NCBI GenBank assembly: GCA_965662345.1
Contig: CBFIHE010000033.1
Coordinates: 1 to 25,552, forward strand
Direction of reading: 5' to 3'
Length of the DNA: 25,552 nt
Source of the DNA: UBA6049 sp965662345
GTDB taxonomy: Bacteria > Bacteroidota > Bacteroidia > Flavobacteriales_G > Salibacteraceae
Shown: positions 14,061 to 22,568 of the stretch, piece after piece
Layout: each line of letters opens with the position of its first letter
How positions within the stretch are numbered: the first letter of the stretch is position 1
Position numbers and translations under genes: made by a program
The notes under the pieces: generated by a model
Database searches by the model: none
Told to the model about the DNA's origin: nothing
The model's input: the letters and a program-made list of their open reading frames with translations, nothing else

Positions 14061-14185
14061 ACACATTCGCTTTCATGAACATTAACAAGTCTGGTATTTT
14101 TATAGGGCAAAGCCCGACTCTTTCAATTCATGTTAATGCAATATTAATACTATTAACTCTATGTTACCTAAAATGGACGCGAATT

Positions 14186-15301
14186 TTAAATCTTAGCCAG
14201 ATTAAGTAAATCCTCCTGCGGAATGAAAGGTCCTCTTAACCAATTGGTAAGAACAATAACGGTAGCCTCTTCCTCTGCATCATGAATGAAGTAGGTTTTG
14301 AATCCTCTCCACCAACCGTTATGGTAGGTAACCAAAGACCCATCTGGCTGTTTATTGAGTCTCCATCCCAATCCGTAACTCCCTCCTCTTCGATTAAACT
14401 TACTCGTTGGAGAAAACATTGAAGCCAACGTAGAATCTTGAACAATATCTCCATTTAACAAGGCCTTGTGCAGCGTATACATGTCTTCTGCACAGGTATA
14501 AACCCCTTTATCTCCTGTAGTTCCGTTTAGATAATAAGGAGCAATGGTTCTGCGTCTTTTATCATGTCCTCTAGCTATAGAATTACCTTCTGGAACCTCC
14601 AAGTCTGATTTTATGAAGGTGTTGTTCATTCCTATTGGAGCAAAAAAGTGAGTGGCCATGTAAGTCTCAAAGTCTACTCCTGTTACTTTCTCAATAATAG
14701 CTGCCAACAGCATGAAGTTGGTATTGTTATAATCGAATCTAGAATTAGGGCGATAATACCTTTCTGGCTTTTTCTCGCATAGCATTTGAATAGCTTCTTG
14801 GTTACAAATAACCATTTCATCGCGTTGCACGAACCAATCATCGGTATGGTACATGTAATTCGTAAGCCCGCTTCGATGACTCAATAGCATTTGAACCGTT
14901 ATGCCTGGGTATGGCCATTTGGCAAAGTAGATTTCTAATGAATCTGTAAGGCGAATTTTTCCTTCTTCAACCAATTGCATTATGGCAAGTGCAGTAATTG
15001 GCTTAGAAACAGATGCTAATTGAAAACGGGTATCCATTTGAAGCGAATCTCGGTTACGATAGTTTGCAAACCCATATACCGCCCGGAATACACTATCTCT
15101 TTTAGCAATGAGTACCACTCCATTAAACCTACCTGCTTTATGCTCTTTGGTGAAGTAATGGTCCATTTCTTGAACGCGCAAGGAATCAAAGGCTACTTCA
15201 ATAGGAGCAGTTAACTCTGGATATATAACCTCTTGCGTTCCTTCTTCTCCGCATTTTACGAAGAGCATAAGTCCTAAAAGTAAAAATGCCCATTTGTGCA
15301 T
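14186..15301 (-). CDS. Serine hydrolase, class C beta-lactamase/DD-peptidase-like lipoprotein
   Basis: This 371-residue protein is a member of the beta-lactamase/transpeptidase-like (Pfam Beta-lactamase) family of serine hydrolases. The active site is present: SxxK as Ser97-Val-Ser-Lys100 in QLASVSKPITALAI, YxN as Tyr191-Asn-Asn193 in FDYNNTNF, and HxG as His327-Asn-Gly329 in YHNGWW. A hydrophobic N-terminus ending LMLFVKC gives a likely lipidated Cys17, so the enzyme would face the periplasm or surface. Most family members are peptidases or esterases rather than true beta-lactamases, and resistance cannot be inferred. A -7-like TAGTTTTG on the minus strand (15307-15314) lies 5 nt before the ATG. 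It is a single-gene unit. Confidence 0.87.
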   Translation of the reverse strand: MHKWAFLLLGLMLFVKCGEEGTQEVIYPELTAPIEVAFDSLRVQEMDHYFTKEHKAGRFNGVVLIAKRDSVFRAVYGFANYRNRDSLQMDTRFQLASVSKPITALAIMQLVEEGKIRLTDSLEIYFAKWPYPGITVQMLLSHRSGLTNYMYHTDDWFVQRDEMVICNQEAIQMLCEKKPERYYRPNSRFDYNNTNFMLLAAIIEKVTGVDFETYMATHFFAPIGMNNTFIKSDLEVPEGNSIARGHDKRRRTIAPYYLNGTTGDKGVYTCAEDMYTLHKALLNGDIVQDSTLASMFSPTSKFNRRGGSYGLGWRLNKQPDGSLVTYHNGWWRGFKTYFIHDAEEEATVIVLTNWLRGPFIPQEDLLNLAKI

Positions 15302-15378
15302 GGCGGCAAAACTAAACTTACCAAACCCAGAATTGAGCCCACAACACCAAAGGCTTTGAACAAGTTCTCGTGAACTAA

Positions 15379-15411
15379 TAAAGCCGCAACCTCATGTGAG
15401 GCGCGGCTTTA
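15379..15411 (-). terminator. Terminator of the rimB-ettA operon
   Basis: Minus-strand arms AAAGCCGC and GCGGCTTT enclose a second inner stem CCTCA-TG-TGAGG, giving one long hairpin. It lies 21 nt past the ettA stop codon and is followed on that strand by ATTAG. The symmetry means it may act on both strands. Confidence 0.75.
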
Positions 15412-15431
15412 AACAACCATGTTGGAGAAGG

Positions 15432-17120
15432 CTATTCCTTAACCAACTTCTTGTATTTGAATCGTTTGGGCTCCGTGTCTCCAAGGCGCTTGCGCTTATT
15501 CTCTTCATATTCACTGAAAGAACCTTCAAAGTAATAAACACTAGAGTCGCCTTCAAACGCCAATATATGAGTACAAACACGATCTAAAAACCATCTGTCG
15601 TGTGATATAATAACTGCACAACCAGCAAAATCATTGATGGCTTCTTCTAACGCACGAAGCGTATTCACATCAATATCATTTGTAGGCTCATCTAACAGCA
15701 ATACGTTGGCTTCTTGCTTTAGGCTCATCGCTAGGTGTAAGCGATTTCGTTCTCCACCAGAAAGCACTCCTACCTTTTTCTGTTGATCATTCCCGGTAAA
15801 ATTAAACTTACCACAATACGCCCTTGAATTGATAGAACGACCACCTAGTTCAATCATATCGTTACCATCTGAAATAACTTCCCAAACCGTTTTATTCGCA
15901 TCTAATGCATCGTGGCTTTGATCTACATATGAAATTTTAACAGTTTCACCTACTCCAAAAGTTCCTTCATCTGGGGATTCTTGCCCCATTACCATGCGGA
16001 AAATGGTGGTTTTACCAGCACCGTTCGGCCCAATAATACCTACCACACCTGCAGGTGGCAATTTGAAATTAAGATCTTCATAGAGTAGTTTATCGCCATA
16101 TGCTTTACGCACGCCTTCTGCTTGAATTACTTCATTCCCCAAGCGCGGGCCTGGTGGAATCCAAAGCTCCAGTTTTGCTTCTTTTTCCTTCACGTCTTCA
16201 TGAAGCATAGACTCGTAATTCTTCAGTCTTGCTTTTCCTTTAGACTGTCTACCCCTAGGGCCTTGACGCACCCATTCCAGCTCTCTTTTGAGTGTTTTTT
16301 GGCGTTTGCTTTCTTGTTTCTCTTCCTGCTCTAGTCGTTTGGTTTTTTCTTCTAACCAACTTGTATAGTTTCCTTTAAACGGTATGCCTTCTCCTCTATC
16401 TAGTTCCAAGATCCATCCAGCAACATTGTCTAGGAAATAACGGTCGTGTGTTACCGCAATAACTGTACCTGCATACTGTTGCAAGTGGTGTTCTAACCAC
16501 AATACAGACTCGGCATCAAGGTGGTTGGTGGGCTCATCTAACAGCAGAATATCTGGTTTTTGAAGAAGTAACCTACACAAGGCCACACGCCTGCGCTCTC
16601 CGCCAGATAAGACCTTAATTTCTTTCTCCCCATCTGGACAGTTCAGGGCATCCATTGCACGTTGTAACTGAGACTCCAGCTCCCAAGCATTAATAGCCTC
16701 TATCCGATCTTGAACCTCTGCTTGACGAGCCATCAGCTTCTCCATTTTATCTGGATTCTCGTAAACCTCTGGTAGCCCAAATTGATTATTCAAATCTTCA
16801 TATTCTTCTAAGAGAGATACGGCTTCTTGTGCTCCTTCTTTAACAATATCCATTACCGTTTTTGAGTCATCAAGTTCTGGTTCTTGCTCTAGGTATCCTA
16901 CAGAGTATCCAGGTGAAAAAACGACATCACCTTGATAGCTCTTGTCTACTCCTGCAATGATTCTGAGCAAAGTAGACTTACCTGCCCCGTTAAGCCCCAG
17001 GATACCAATTTTGGCACCATAGAAAAACGATAGGTATATATCTTTAAGTACTTGTTTTTGAGGAGGGTGTATTTTGCTCACCCCCTGCATGGAGAAAATG
17101 ATCTTTTTGTCTTCAGACAT
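15432..17120 (-). CDS. ettA: ABC-F ATPase EttA (energy-dependent translational throttle)
   Basis: EttA is a cytosolic ABC-F protein that binds the ribosomal E site and, in E. coli, restrains entry into elongation according to the ATP/ADP ratio. This 562-residue protein has two ATPase domains: first Walker A GLNGAGKST (42-50), signature LSGGERRRVAL and Walker B LLLDEPTNHLD; second GPNGAGKTT, LSGGERNRLHLAM and LLLDEPTNDID. Between them is the charged P-site-facing linker (KRLEQEEKQESKRQKTL, then RQGPRGRQSKGKARL). There is no membrane segment. Length and motifs match EttA better than other ABC-F proteins such as Uup. It is the last gene of the operon, 17 nt after the exported protein gene, with no promoter element in that gap. 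Confidence 0.95.
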   Translation of the reverse strand: MSEDKKIIFSMQGVSKIHPPQKQVLKDIYLSFFYGAKIGILGLNGAGKSTLLRIIAGVDKSYQGDVVFSPGYSVGYLEQEPELDDSKTVMDIVKEGAQEAVSLLEEYEDLNNQFGLPEVYENPDKMEKLMARQAEVQDRIEAINAWELESQLQRAMDALNCPDGEKEIKVLSGGERRRVALCRLLLQKPDILLLDEPTNHLDAESVLWLEHHLQQYAGTVIAVTHDRYFLDNVAGWILELDRGEGIPFKGNYTSWLEEKTKRLEQEEKQESKRQKTLKRELEWVRQGPRGRQSKGKARLKNYESMLHEDVKEKEAKLELWIPPGPRLGNEVIQAEGVRKAYGDKLLYEDLNFKLPPAGVVGIIGPNGAGKTTIFRMVMGQESPDEGTFGVGETVKISYVDQSHDALDANKTVWEVISDGNDMIELGGRSINSRAYCGKFNFTGNDQQKKVGVLSGGERNRLHLAMSLKQEANVLLLDEPTNDIDVNTLRALEEAINDFAGCAVIISHDRWFLDRVCTHILAFEGDSSVYYFEGSFSEYEENKRKRLGDTEPKRFKYKKLVKE

Positions 17121-17137
17121 ACTTTTGGCTATTTGCG

Positions 17138-17797
17138 CTATCGCAATGGATTGCGCTCGTTAAACTTTTGAATATAGAGGTACTTCTGCTTGCGTTGTTC
17201 TTTGCGCTTCAAAGCGCGGTACTCATCGGCTAATGGTGGATCTACCTCTAAGAATTGGAGGAGTGTTTCATTTGTTAACTCAGTTGCTTTTTCTTCTTGT
17301 ACAGATAGAAGAATTTCTGATGGGCCTGGAGGTGGCCCAATACTTACTCCCACGCCCATGCCCATACCGCCCCAAGTGCTAGCTCCAAAACCTACCCCAG
17401 GTGAGACTTGGGGAGATTGTTTGACAGGAATAAAGCAAAGGGATCCTACAGTAGCCATTCGTGCGAATTTTCCTTTTCCCACATTCATGTGTGGGTCTCC
17501 GTTTATGCAATAGCCAAATAAATCATCTACCGCAGCACTTTTGATGGAATCATTCTGCCGATATCTAAATCCTTGTTTGGATACTACTTCTTTGAAAAAG
17601 TTTGGATCTATTGGTTTTACCTCCGCAATAATGCAGTTTGGCTCAAGCGGGGTATTGTCTTTAAAGTCTTTAATGGTGCGATAAAACCCGTCTTTGTAAA
17701 CAAATGAAGTGTCGCTTTCATAATAACTATAGTCAGATTGACCAACTACCATCAAAGCATTAGAAAACAATAAAAACAAACCAATTATCCTTAACAT
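17138..17797 (-). CDS. Exported protein of unknown function in the rimK-ettA operon
   Basis: I do not recognise this 219-residue protein. Residues 1-19 form a signal peptide (MLRIIGLFLLFSNALMVVGQ), with no lipobox Cys. A mature domain of about 110 residues follows, with FYRTIKDFKDNTPL, several aromatic residues and three scattered Cys. Next comes a Gly- and Pro-rich stretch (about 130-160, VGFGASTWGGMGMGVGVS then GPPPGPS) that looks flexible, and a basic C-terminal tail rich in Lys, Arg and Gln. It lies 1 nt after the rimK-like gene and 17 nt before ettA, so it is almost certainly cotranscribed with ribosome-related genes although it should leave the cytoplasm. Confidence 0.75.
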   Translation of the reverse strand: MLRIIGLFLLFSNALMVVGQSDYSYYESDTSFVYKDGFYRTIKDFKDNTPLEPNCIIAEVKPIDPNFFKEVVSKQGFRYRQNDSIKSAAVDDLFGYCINGDPHMNVGKGKFARMATVGSLCFIPVKQSPQVSPGVGFGASTWGGMGMGVGVSIGPPPGPSEILLSVQEEKATELTNETLLQFLEVDPPLADEYRALKRKEQRKQKYLYIQKFNERNPLR

Positions 17798-17798
17798 A

Positions 17799-18704
17799 CT
17801 ATGCTCCTACTCTATCTACTTTGCGCTTCATCTTAACACCTTTCTCCAAGAATTGAATCACATGATCCGCTACATCCAATCCGGTGGCTTTCTCAATACC
17901 TTCTAGTCCTGGGCTCGAGTTCACCTCCAAAATTAGGGGACCTCTGGAGCTTTGGAGCATATCTACTCCTGCAACAGATAGTCCCATTGCTTTTGCAGCC
18001 TCTACTGCTGCTTTTTTCTCGGCTCTGCTCAATTTCACAACACTAGATGTTCCACCCCTATGCAAATTACTTCTGAATTCGCCTTCTGCTCCTTGGCGTT
18101 TCATAGCTGCAATAACTTTACCGTCTACTACAAACGCTCGTATATCTGCACCTCCTGCTTCAGCTATAAACTCTTGCACCAACATATCTGCATTCAAGCC
18201 ATGAAAAGCTTCAATTACAGATTTGGCGGCTTTTTTGGTTTCTGCCAACACCACTCCTATTCCTTGTGTACCCTCTAGTAACTTAATTACAACGGGGGTT
18301 CCACCAAGCTCACTAAGCAGCTTATCTATAGCCTTGGGATGATTCGCGAAAATGGTTTTAGGAATTCCAATGTGGTGTCTTGAAAGAATTTGAAGGCTCC
18401 TTAATTTATCTCTACTTCGCACAATAGCTATGCTAGAGTTAGCGCTAAACCTACCCATTACTTCAAATTGCCTTACGATGGCAGAACCATAAGACGTTAC
18501 AGAAGCGCCAATTCTTGGAATAATGGCTTCTATATCAGATAACTCTTTCCCTTGATAATAAATCTTGGGCGTACCAATATCAGCAGAAACAGAACACTTC
18601 AAATGGTCTAAAACAACTGCCTCATGCCCTCTTCTCTCTGCTGCCTCTATCAAGCGAGATGTAGAATATAATTTTGGATTTCTAGACAATACGGCAATTT
18701 TCAT
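17799..18704 (-). CDS. rimK: RimK-family ATP-grasp ligase
   Basis: RimK of E. coli adds glutamate residues to the C-terminus of ribosomal protein S6. This 301-residue protein has the family's order: MKIAVLSRNPKLYSTSRLIEAA at the N-terminus, RIGASVTSYGSAIVRQFE, the ATP-grasp B domain with PVVIKLLEGTQGIGV, VQEFIAEAGGADIRAFV, and the metal-binding end LILEVNSSPGLEGIE. The length equals that of E. coli RimK. It overlaps the rimB-like protease gene by 4 nt, the pairing found in several bacteria. A ligase acting on another protein or on a small molecule is possible, since ATP-grasp ligases of this kind vary in substrate. Confidence 0.93.
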   Translation of the reverse strand: MKIAVLSRNPKLYSTSRLIEAAERRGHEAVVLDHLKCSVSADIGTPKIYYQGKELSDIEAIIPRIGASVTSYGSAIVRQFEVMGRFSANSSIAIVRSRDKLRSLQILSRHHIGIPKTIFANHPKAIDKLLSELGGTPVVIKLLEGTQGIGVVLAETKKAAKSVIEAFHGLNADMLVQEFIAEAGGADIRAFVVDGKVIAAMKRQGAEGEFRSNLHRGGTSSVVKLSRAEKKAAVEAAKAMGLSVAGVDMLQSSRGPLILEVNSSPGLEGIEKATGLDVADHVIQFLEKGVKMKRKVDRVGA

Positions 18705-19135
18705 TTCTTGTTCAGTTGTTTTGATTCAAAAGAAAGGTCTTGTTTGGAGACATCTACCACAAACCTATTACGCAAAAGTTTCCTACCCAAAAGGATCGGG
18801 TATTTCATTTCCTTCCTCTGGGCTAAGGTTACATCTGTTTTGAACGTTCTACCAAATAGTTTTACGTTCATTTTCACAACGAACCGCTCTTGCACAACAC
18901 CGTTACTGCTTTTCACCTTTCGCTTGGTATAATGCTTGGCTTCAAAACGTAGCTTTCTGTTTCCCAGCAAACAAAACCGCAAGAGAAGTCCGTCTCCATT
19001 AGGGTCCTTAACTTCACTAATGTAGCTCGCGTGTATACTAGAGCTATTCGCACCTGTATCGATTTTAACCTTTACATCTTCTAAAGCAAAATCAGGTAAG
19101 TCTACCTTATCTATTCTGCCTATCAACTGTTTCAT
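18701..19135 (-). CDS. RimB-like retropepsin-type peptidase
   Basis: This 144-residue protein matches the family called RimK-linked or ATP-dependent zinc protease, which folds like a retropepsin. The DTGA active-site motif is visible as Asp26-Thr-Gly-Ala29 in KIDTGANSSSIHA, and the later segment RKEMKYPILLGRKLLRNRFVVDVSK fits the family. In Pseudomonas RimB is a protease that acts with RimK on modification of S6. Both the motif and the 4-nt overlap with the downstream rimK gene support this role; the detailed activity is inferred. It is the first gene of the operon, and the 79-nt upstream region holds a palindrome but no clear -7 box. Confidence 0.85.
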   Translation of the reverse strand: MKQLIGRIDKVDLPDFALEDVKVKIDTGANSSSIHASYISEVKDPNGDGLLLRFCLLGNRKLRFEAKHYTKRKVKSSNGVVQERFVVKMNVKLFGRTFKTDVTLAQRKEMKYPILLGRKLLRNRFVVDVSKQDLSFESKQLNKK

Positions 19136-19148
19136 GGATTTATGCGCT

Positions 19149-19161
19149 ATTCATTATGAAT
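19149..19161. promoter_or_regulatory. Short palindrome in the rimB upstream region
   Basis: ATTCAT-T-ATGAAT has 6-bp arms around one base, in the gap between the divergent rimB-like and T9SS-protein genes. It could be an operator, but a repeat of this size in AT-rich DNA can arise by chance. Confidence 0.25.
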
Positions 19162-19214
19162 GAAACAAAGTAGAAATAAACTATAATTTAGATGCCTCAA
19201 TCAGTAAAGAAATT

Positions 19215-21185
19215 ATGAGATATAAGTACATAGCTGCACTGCTATCTATCCTATTCAGTTCAGGTTTGATGGCGCAAACAAAAGCTACATCTACAAAGAT
19301 GGAGATTCCACTGTTACGTACAGTAAACATGGACGCGCTCAAAGACCAGCCTACTTTTGAACCGCGTATTCATCATTTAGAAGCGCCTTACCCGGGTGGA
19401 GATGCCTATCGCACTTTATTAAAAGATCAGAAAAAGAAATCTGCTGCATTGGTAAGTAGCGAGACCTCAAAAAGATCATCTAGAGCTGAGGACCCTTCGC
19501 TGAATCCAATTTTAGTTGACGGACTGCCAATGACTAGAGAAGTACCCAACCCAGGTCAAGACACCACCTATACTTTCGATGTGGTTGGTGGTACACCTCT
19601 TGATAACACCATGGCCATATCTGCTAATGGAATTCTTCTTGCTTCTGTGAATAGCGTACTGTGGGGATATGATGTTTTTAACGATTCCATTCTTTTTAAA
19701 AATGCAGATGGTAGTACCAACTTAATTTCATTTGCAGAATTTGGAGATACCCTAGTGCCTAATCCAGGACAAACTTTCCCATTTGATCCTAAGCTTCTTT
19801 ACGATGCTGGTAGAGACCGCTTTGTTTTTGTATTCCTGGATGGGCGAGGACCAACTGATAGTCAATGTATAATAGGATTTTCGTCTTCTAACGACCCCAG
19901 AGACCCTTGGTATGTTTACAGCATTCCCGGTGACCCAAGAGGACAAGGAAACAATTGGACCGATTATCCCGCAATCTCACTAACAGAAGATGAACTCTTT
20001 TTTACGGTGAATATGATTATTCCTAACATGAGCTGGCAAGCGGGGTTTGATGGAACCGTTATATGGCAAATCAACCTTGATGATGGATTCTCTGGAGCCT
20101 CCACACTCAACACCAGGCTTTGGGATGGAATCACTTACAATGGTGAATACATCAGGTATCTGTGCCCAGTTGAGAGTGCTACCGACCCGCAAGGTCCTAA
20201 TGCCTATTTTGTAAGTAATCATCCGTGGGATGCACAAAATGACACCCTATTTTTGGTAGAAGTCACCAACACTGCAGACCAATCACCTTCTTTGAATATC
20301 TCAGCAATGGAGTCTCCTTTGGCTTATGGCATGCCACCAAACGGAAGACAAAAAGATACACCTCCAGGACTAGAAGATTCACTAGGATTGCAGACCAATG
20401 ACGCGCGCTACTTAGGAGCCGTACTCAACAGCAGCACTATTCATGCTGTAGCAAATACACGAGATTTTGCCACTGGAAATGCAGCCGTGTATCATGCCAT
20501 AATAAATGATGTTTCTGGAACACCATCGGCACAAGCCAATTTAATTGGGGTAGACTCTTTGGATTTGGGCTATCCAAAAATTTGCTTTGCTGGGGAAGGA
20601 ACACAGTACAATCAATATGTAATTGGGTTCAACCACACCTCTCCCACAGTATATGCAGGCATAAGTGCTACTGTATTTGACGCAACATCTGGTAATTACT
20701 CAGAGATAGTAAGACTTAAAGAAGGATTGGGCTATGTAAGAAGACTATCTGGCGCTTATGAAAGGTGGGGCGATTACTTTGGTATTCAAACCGCACCTTA
20801 CGCACCAGGCAGGGTTTGGACCGCAGGATTCTACGGCTTGGCCAATCGTTCAAGCTCAACATGGATGAACGAGATTAGCTTAAACGATAATAACCTACTG
20901 GGCATTGCTGATGAAGTTTCCAATGTAAGTTCACGCATGTTCCCCAACCCTGCATTTGAAGAGTTCTATGTAGATTTTGAAGTAACAGAAGAGACAATAG
21001 TTTCACTAATCGTTTACGATTTACAAGGTAGAGAAGTACAAAACTTTGGTGAAGCAATGGCAAAACCAGGAACAAATAGATTTACGTTCAGAGCAGATGA
21101 ACTGCCACAGGGAATGTACCTGGTAGTTGGTATTACAAACGGTAAACGCGTTTTCGCTGAAAAACTCATACGTGAAAAACGCTAA
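19215..21185 (+). CDS. Secreted protein with T9SS C-terminal sorting domain
   Basis: This 656-residue protein has a signal peptide (KYIAALLSILFSSGLMAQ) and a C-terminal domain of about 85 residues typical of type IX secretion cargo (type A sorting domain): MFPNPAFEEFYVDFEV, then VYDLQGREVQNFG and LPQGMYLVVGITNGKRVFAEKLI. Export by T9SS, with cell-surface attachment or release, follows from that domain. The large middle part alternates short beta-like segments with DPR/GDPR turns (DPRDPWYVYSIPGDPRGQG) and probably folds as a beta-propeller, but I cannot assign an enzyme activity. Its stop codon lies inside the next gene (14-nt overlap). Confidence 0.8.
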   Translation: MRYKYIAALLSILFSSGLMAQTKATSTKMEIPLLRTVNMDALKDQPTFEPRIHHLEAPYPGGDAYRTLLKDQKKKSAALVSSETSKRSSRAEDPSLNPILVDGLPMTREVPNPGQDTTYTFDVVGGTPLDNTMAISANGILLASVNSVLWGYDVFNDSILFKNADGSTNLISFAEFGDTLVPNPGQTFPFDPKLLYDAGRDRFVFVFLDGRGPTDSQCIIGFSSSNDPRDPWYVYSIPGDPRGQGNNWTDYPAISLTEDELFFTVNMIIPNMSWQAGFDGTVIWQINLDDGFSGASTLNTRLWDGITYNGEYIRYLCPVESATDPQGPNAYFVSNHPWDAQNDTLFLVEVTNTADQSPSLNISAMESPLAYGMPPNGRQKDTPPGLEDSLGLQTNDARYLGAVLNSSTIHAVANTRDFATGNAAVYHAIINDVSGTPSAQANLIGVDSLDLGYPKICFAGEGTQYNQYVIGFNHTSPTVYAGISATVFDATSGNYSEIVRLKEGLGYVRRLSGAYERWGDYFGIQTAPYAPGRVWTAGFYGLANRSSSTWMNEISLNDNNLLGIADEVSNVSSRMFPNPAFEEFYVDFEVTEETIVSLIVYDLQGREVQNFGEAMAKPGTNRFTFRADELPQGMYLVVGITNGKRVFAEKLIREKR

Positions 21186-22476
21186 GCATTTCAGCCTATT
21201 CCTCTTTTTATTGGGTGTAGGACTATTGGAGGCAGAAGGTCAAGGAAAAGTCTTGATAGATATTTATGCTTCAGAACGCACACTAATTGATGATGTGCTA
21301 ACTGGAGATGAATTAGATGCTACTAATATCAGCTACCGTGGTTCGCTAGAATGTAGAGCCTTATTCAAGCTCACAAAAAGTAGAATTCCTTTTGAAGATG
21401 GAATCATACTATCTACCGGAGATGCGCGAACCATCCCTGGTGAAAATAGAAAGTCGGGGTTTTCCGGAATAATGGGCGCTACTGGAGACACAGACTTAGA
21501 AGATTTGGCAAAGGGCAGAACCTTTGATGCGGTTTCATTCCAATTCGATTTTCAAGCGAAACACGATTTAATCAAGTTCAACTATGTATTTGCCTCAGAA
21601 GAATACCCAGAGTTTGTAGGAAGTGGGTTCAATGATGTTTTTGCCTTTTTCTTAACTGATTTAGAATTGGATGAAACAACCAACCTAGCTGTCTTGCCAA
21701 ACTCAACTACTCCAGTAACGATCAACACAATTAATGATAGGCTAAATGCCGACTATTACATAGATAACAGACCTTACAGGCATGTTGAACAACCAACCAA
21801 TCCCATAGAATTTGATGGGTTAACCAAAAAGCTAACTGCCTTTAGTGAGGTAACACCTGGTAAGCGATACAGAATTAAAATTGTACTCGCTGATGTGGGA
21901 GATGACAACTTAGATTCTGCGGTGTTCTTAGAGCAAGGCTCTTTTGAGTCTATGCCCAAAGAAACATTCTACCTAGAATATACAGATTACCTCAATGCAT
22001 TTAAACTACCTGGAGACGAATCTGAAATAAAACTTACTCAAAAAGACTCTGTGACCTACAAAGAACAAGACGTTCTTGCAACTGACACCCTATCACTTGA
22101 AGAAGAGAAAGCAGAAGAGGTCAAAGAAGTAAATACGTATACCGATACGCTCACCGTTTACTTTGAAACCAATTCACATCAACTTTCACAACAAGAATTA
22201 GAAAAGCTCTCGGTTTGGATTACAGATGTATCAGCTAAATCAATGGCATTTCTGGTAGGTGGACATACAGACAGCGTAGGCTCTGAGGACTATAATGAAG
22301 AACTCAGTAAACGAAGGGCAGATTACGTAGTCAGCTATATCAAGCGCGAGAATACAGAAGAAGCCACTTTATCTGTAGTATATTCAGGAGAGAGAAAGCC
22401 CATTGTTGCTAACAATACCAAGCCTAATCGCGCGTTAAACAGGCGGGTAACTGTTGTAAGAACCTTTACCAACTAA
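21172..22476 (+). CDS. Choice-of-anchor L domain fused to OmpA-type peptidoglycan-binding domain
   Basis: This 434-residue protein starts at GTG 21172, which gives a good signal peptide (KNAKHFSLFLFLLGVGLLEAEG); an in-frame TTG at 21127 would bury it. A first domain has the choice-of-anchor L hallmarks FDAVSFQFDFQAKHDLIKFNYVFASEEYPEF, SGFNDVFAFFLTD and a later RIKIVLADVGDDNLDSAVFLEQGSF. An acidic linker (KAEEVKEVNTYTDTL) follows, then an OmpA-like domain with VYFETNSHQLSQ, GHTDSVGSEDYN and KRRADYVVSYIK, plus PNRALNRRV. OmpA domains hold proteins to peptidoglycan. It overlaps the T9SS gene by 14 nt, so the two are probably translated together. Confidence 0.85.
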   Translation: MKNAKHFSLFLFLLGVGLLEAEGQGKVLIDIYASERTLIDDVLTGDELDATNISYRGSLECRALFKLTKSRIPFEDGIILSTGDARTIPGENRKSGFSGIMGATGDTDLEDLAKGRTFDAVSFQFDFQAKHDLIKFNYVFASEEYPEFVGSGFNDVFAFFLTDLELDETTNLAVLPNSTTPVTINTINDRLNADYYIDNRPYRHVEQPTNPIEFDGLTKKLTAFSEVTPGKRYRIKIVLADVGDDNLDSAVFLEQGSFESMPKETFYLEYTDYLNAFKLPGDESEIKLTQKDSVTYKEQDVLATDTLSLEEEKAEEVKEVNTYTDTLTVYFETNSHQLSQQELEKLSVWITDVSAKSMAFLVGGHTDSVGSEDYNEELSKRRADYVVSYIKRENTEEATLSVVYSGERKPIVANNTKPNRALNRRVTVVRTFTN

Positions 22477-22505
22477 CCCTATTTGATAAAACCATATAAA
22501 AGTCA

Positions 22506-22536
22506 TTTGCAGGTAAAGCGCGTAGCCTTATCTTCG
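22506..22536 (+). promoter_or_regulatory. Probable promoter of the universal stress protein gene
   Basis: TTTG (22506-22509), a 19-nt spacer and TATCTTCG (22529-22536) give a Bacteroidota-like promoter with one mismatch in the -7 box. A 32-nt leader then precedes the ATG at 22569. Confidence 0.55.
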
Positions 22537-22568
22537 AACCATTCGTTTAAAACCTAATTACAATCTAA

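Noticed and set aside
14186..15301. Antibiotic-resistance beta-lactamase
   Set aside because: The motifs place it in the broad serine-hydrolase family; nothing in the sequence distinguishes it as an antibiotic-hydrolysing enzyme.
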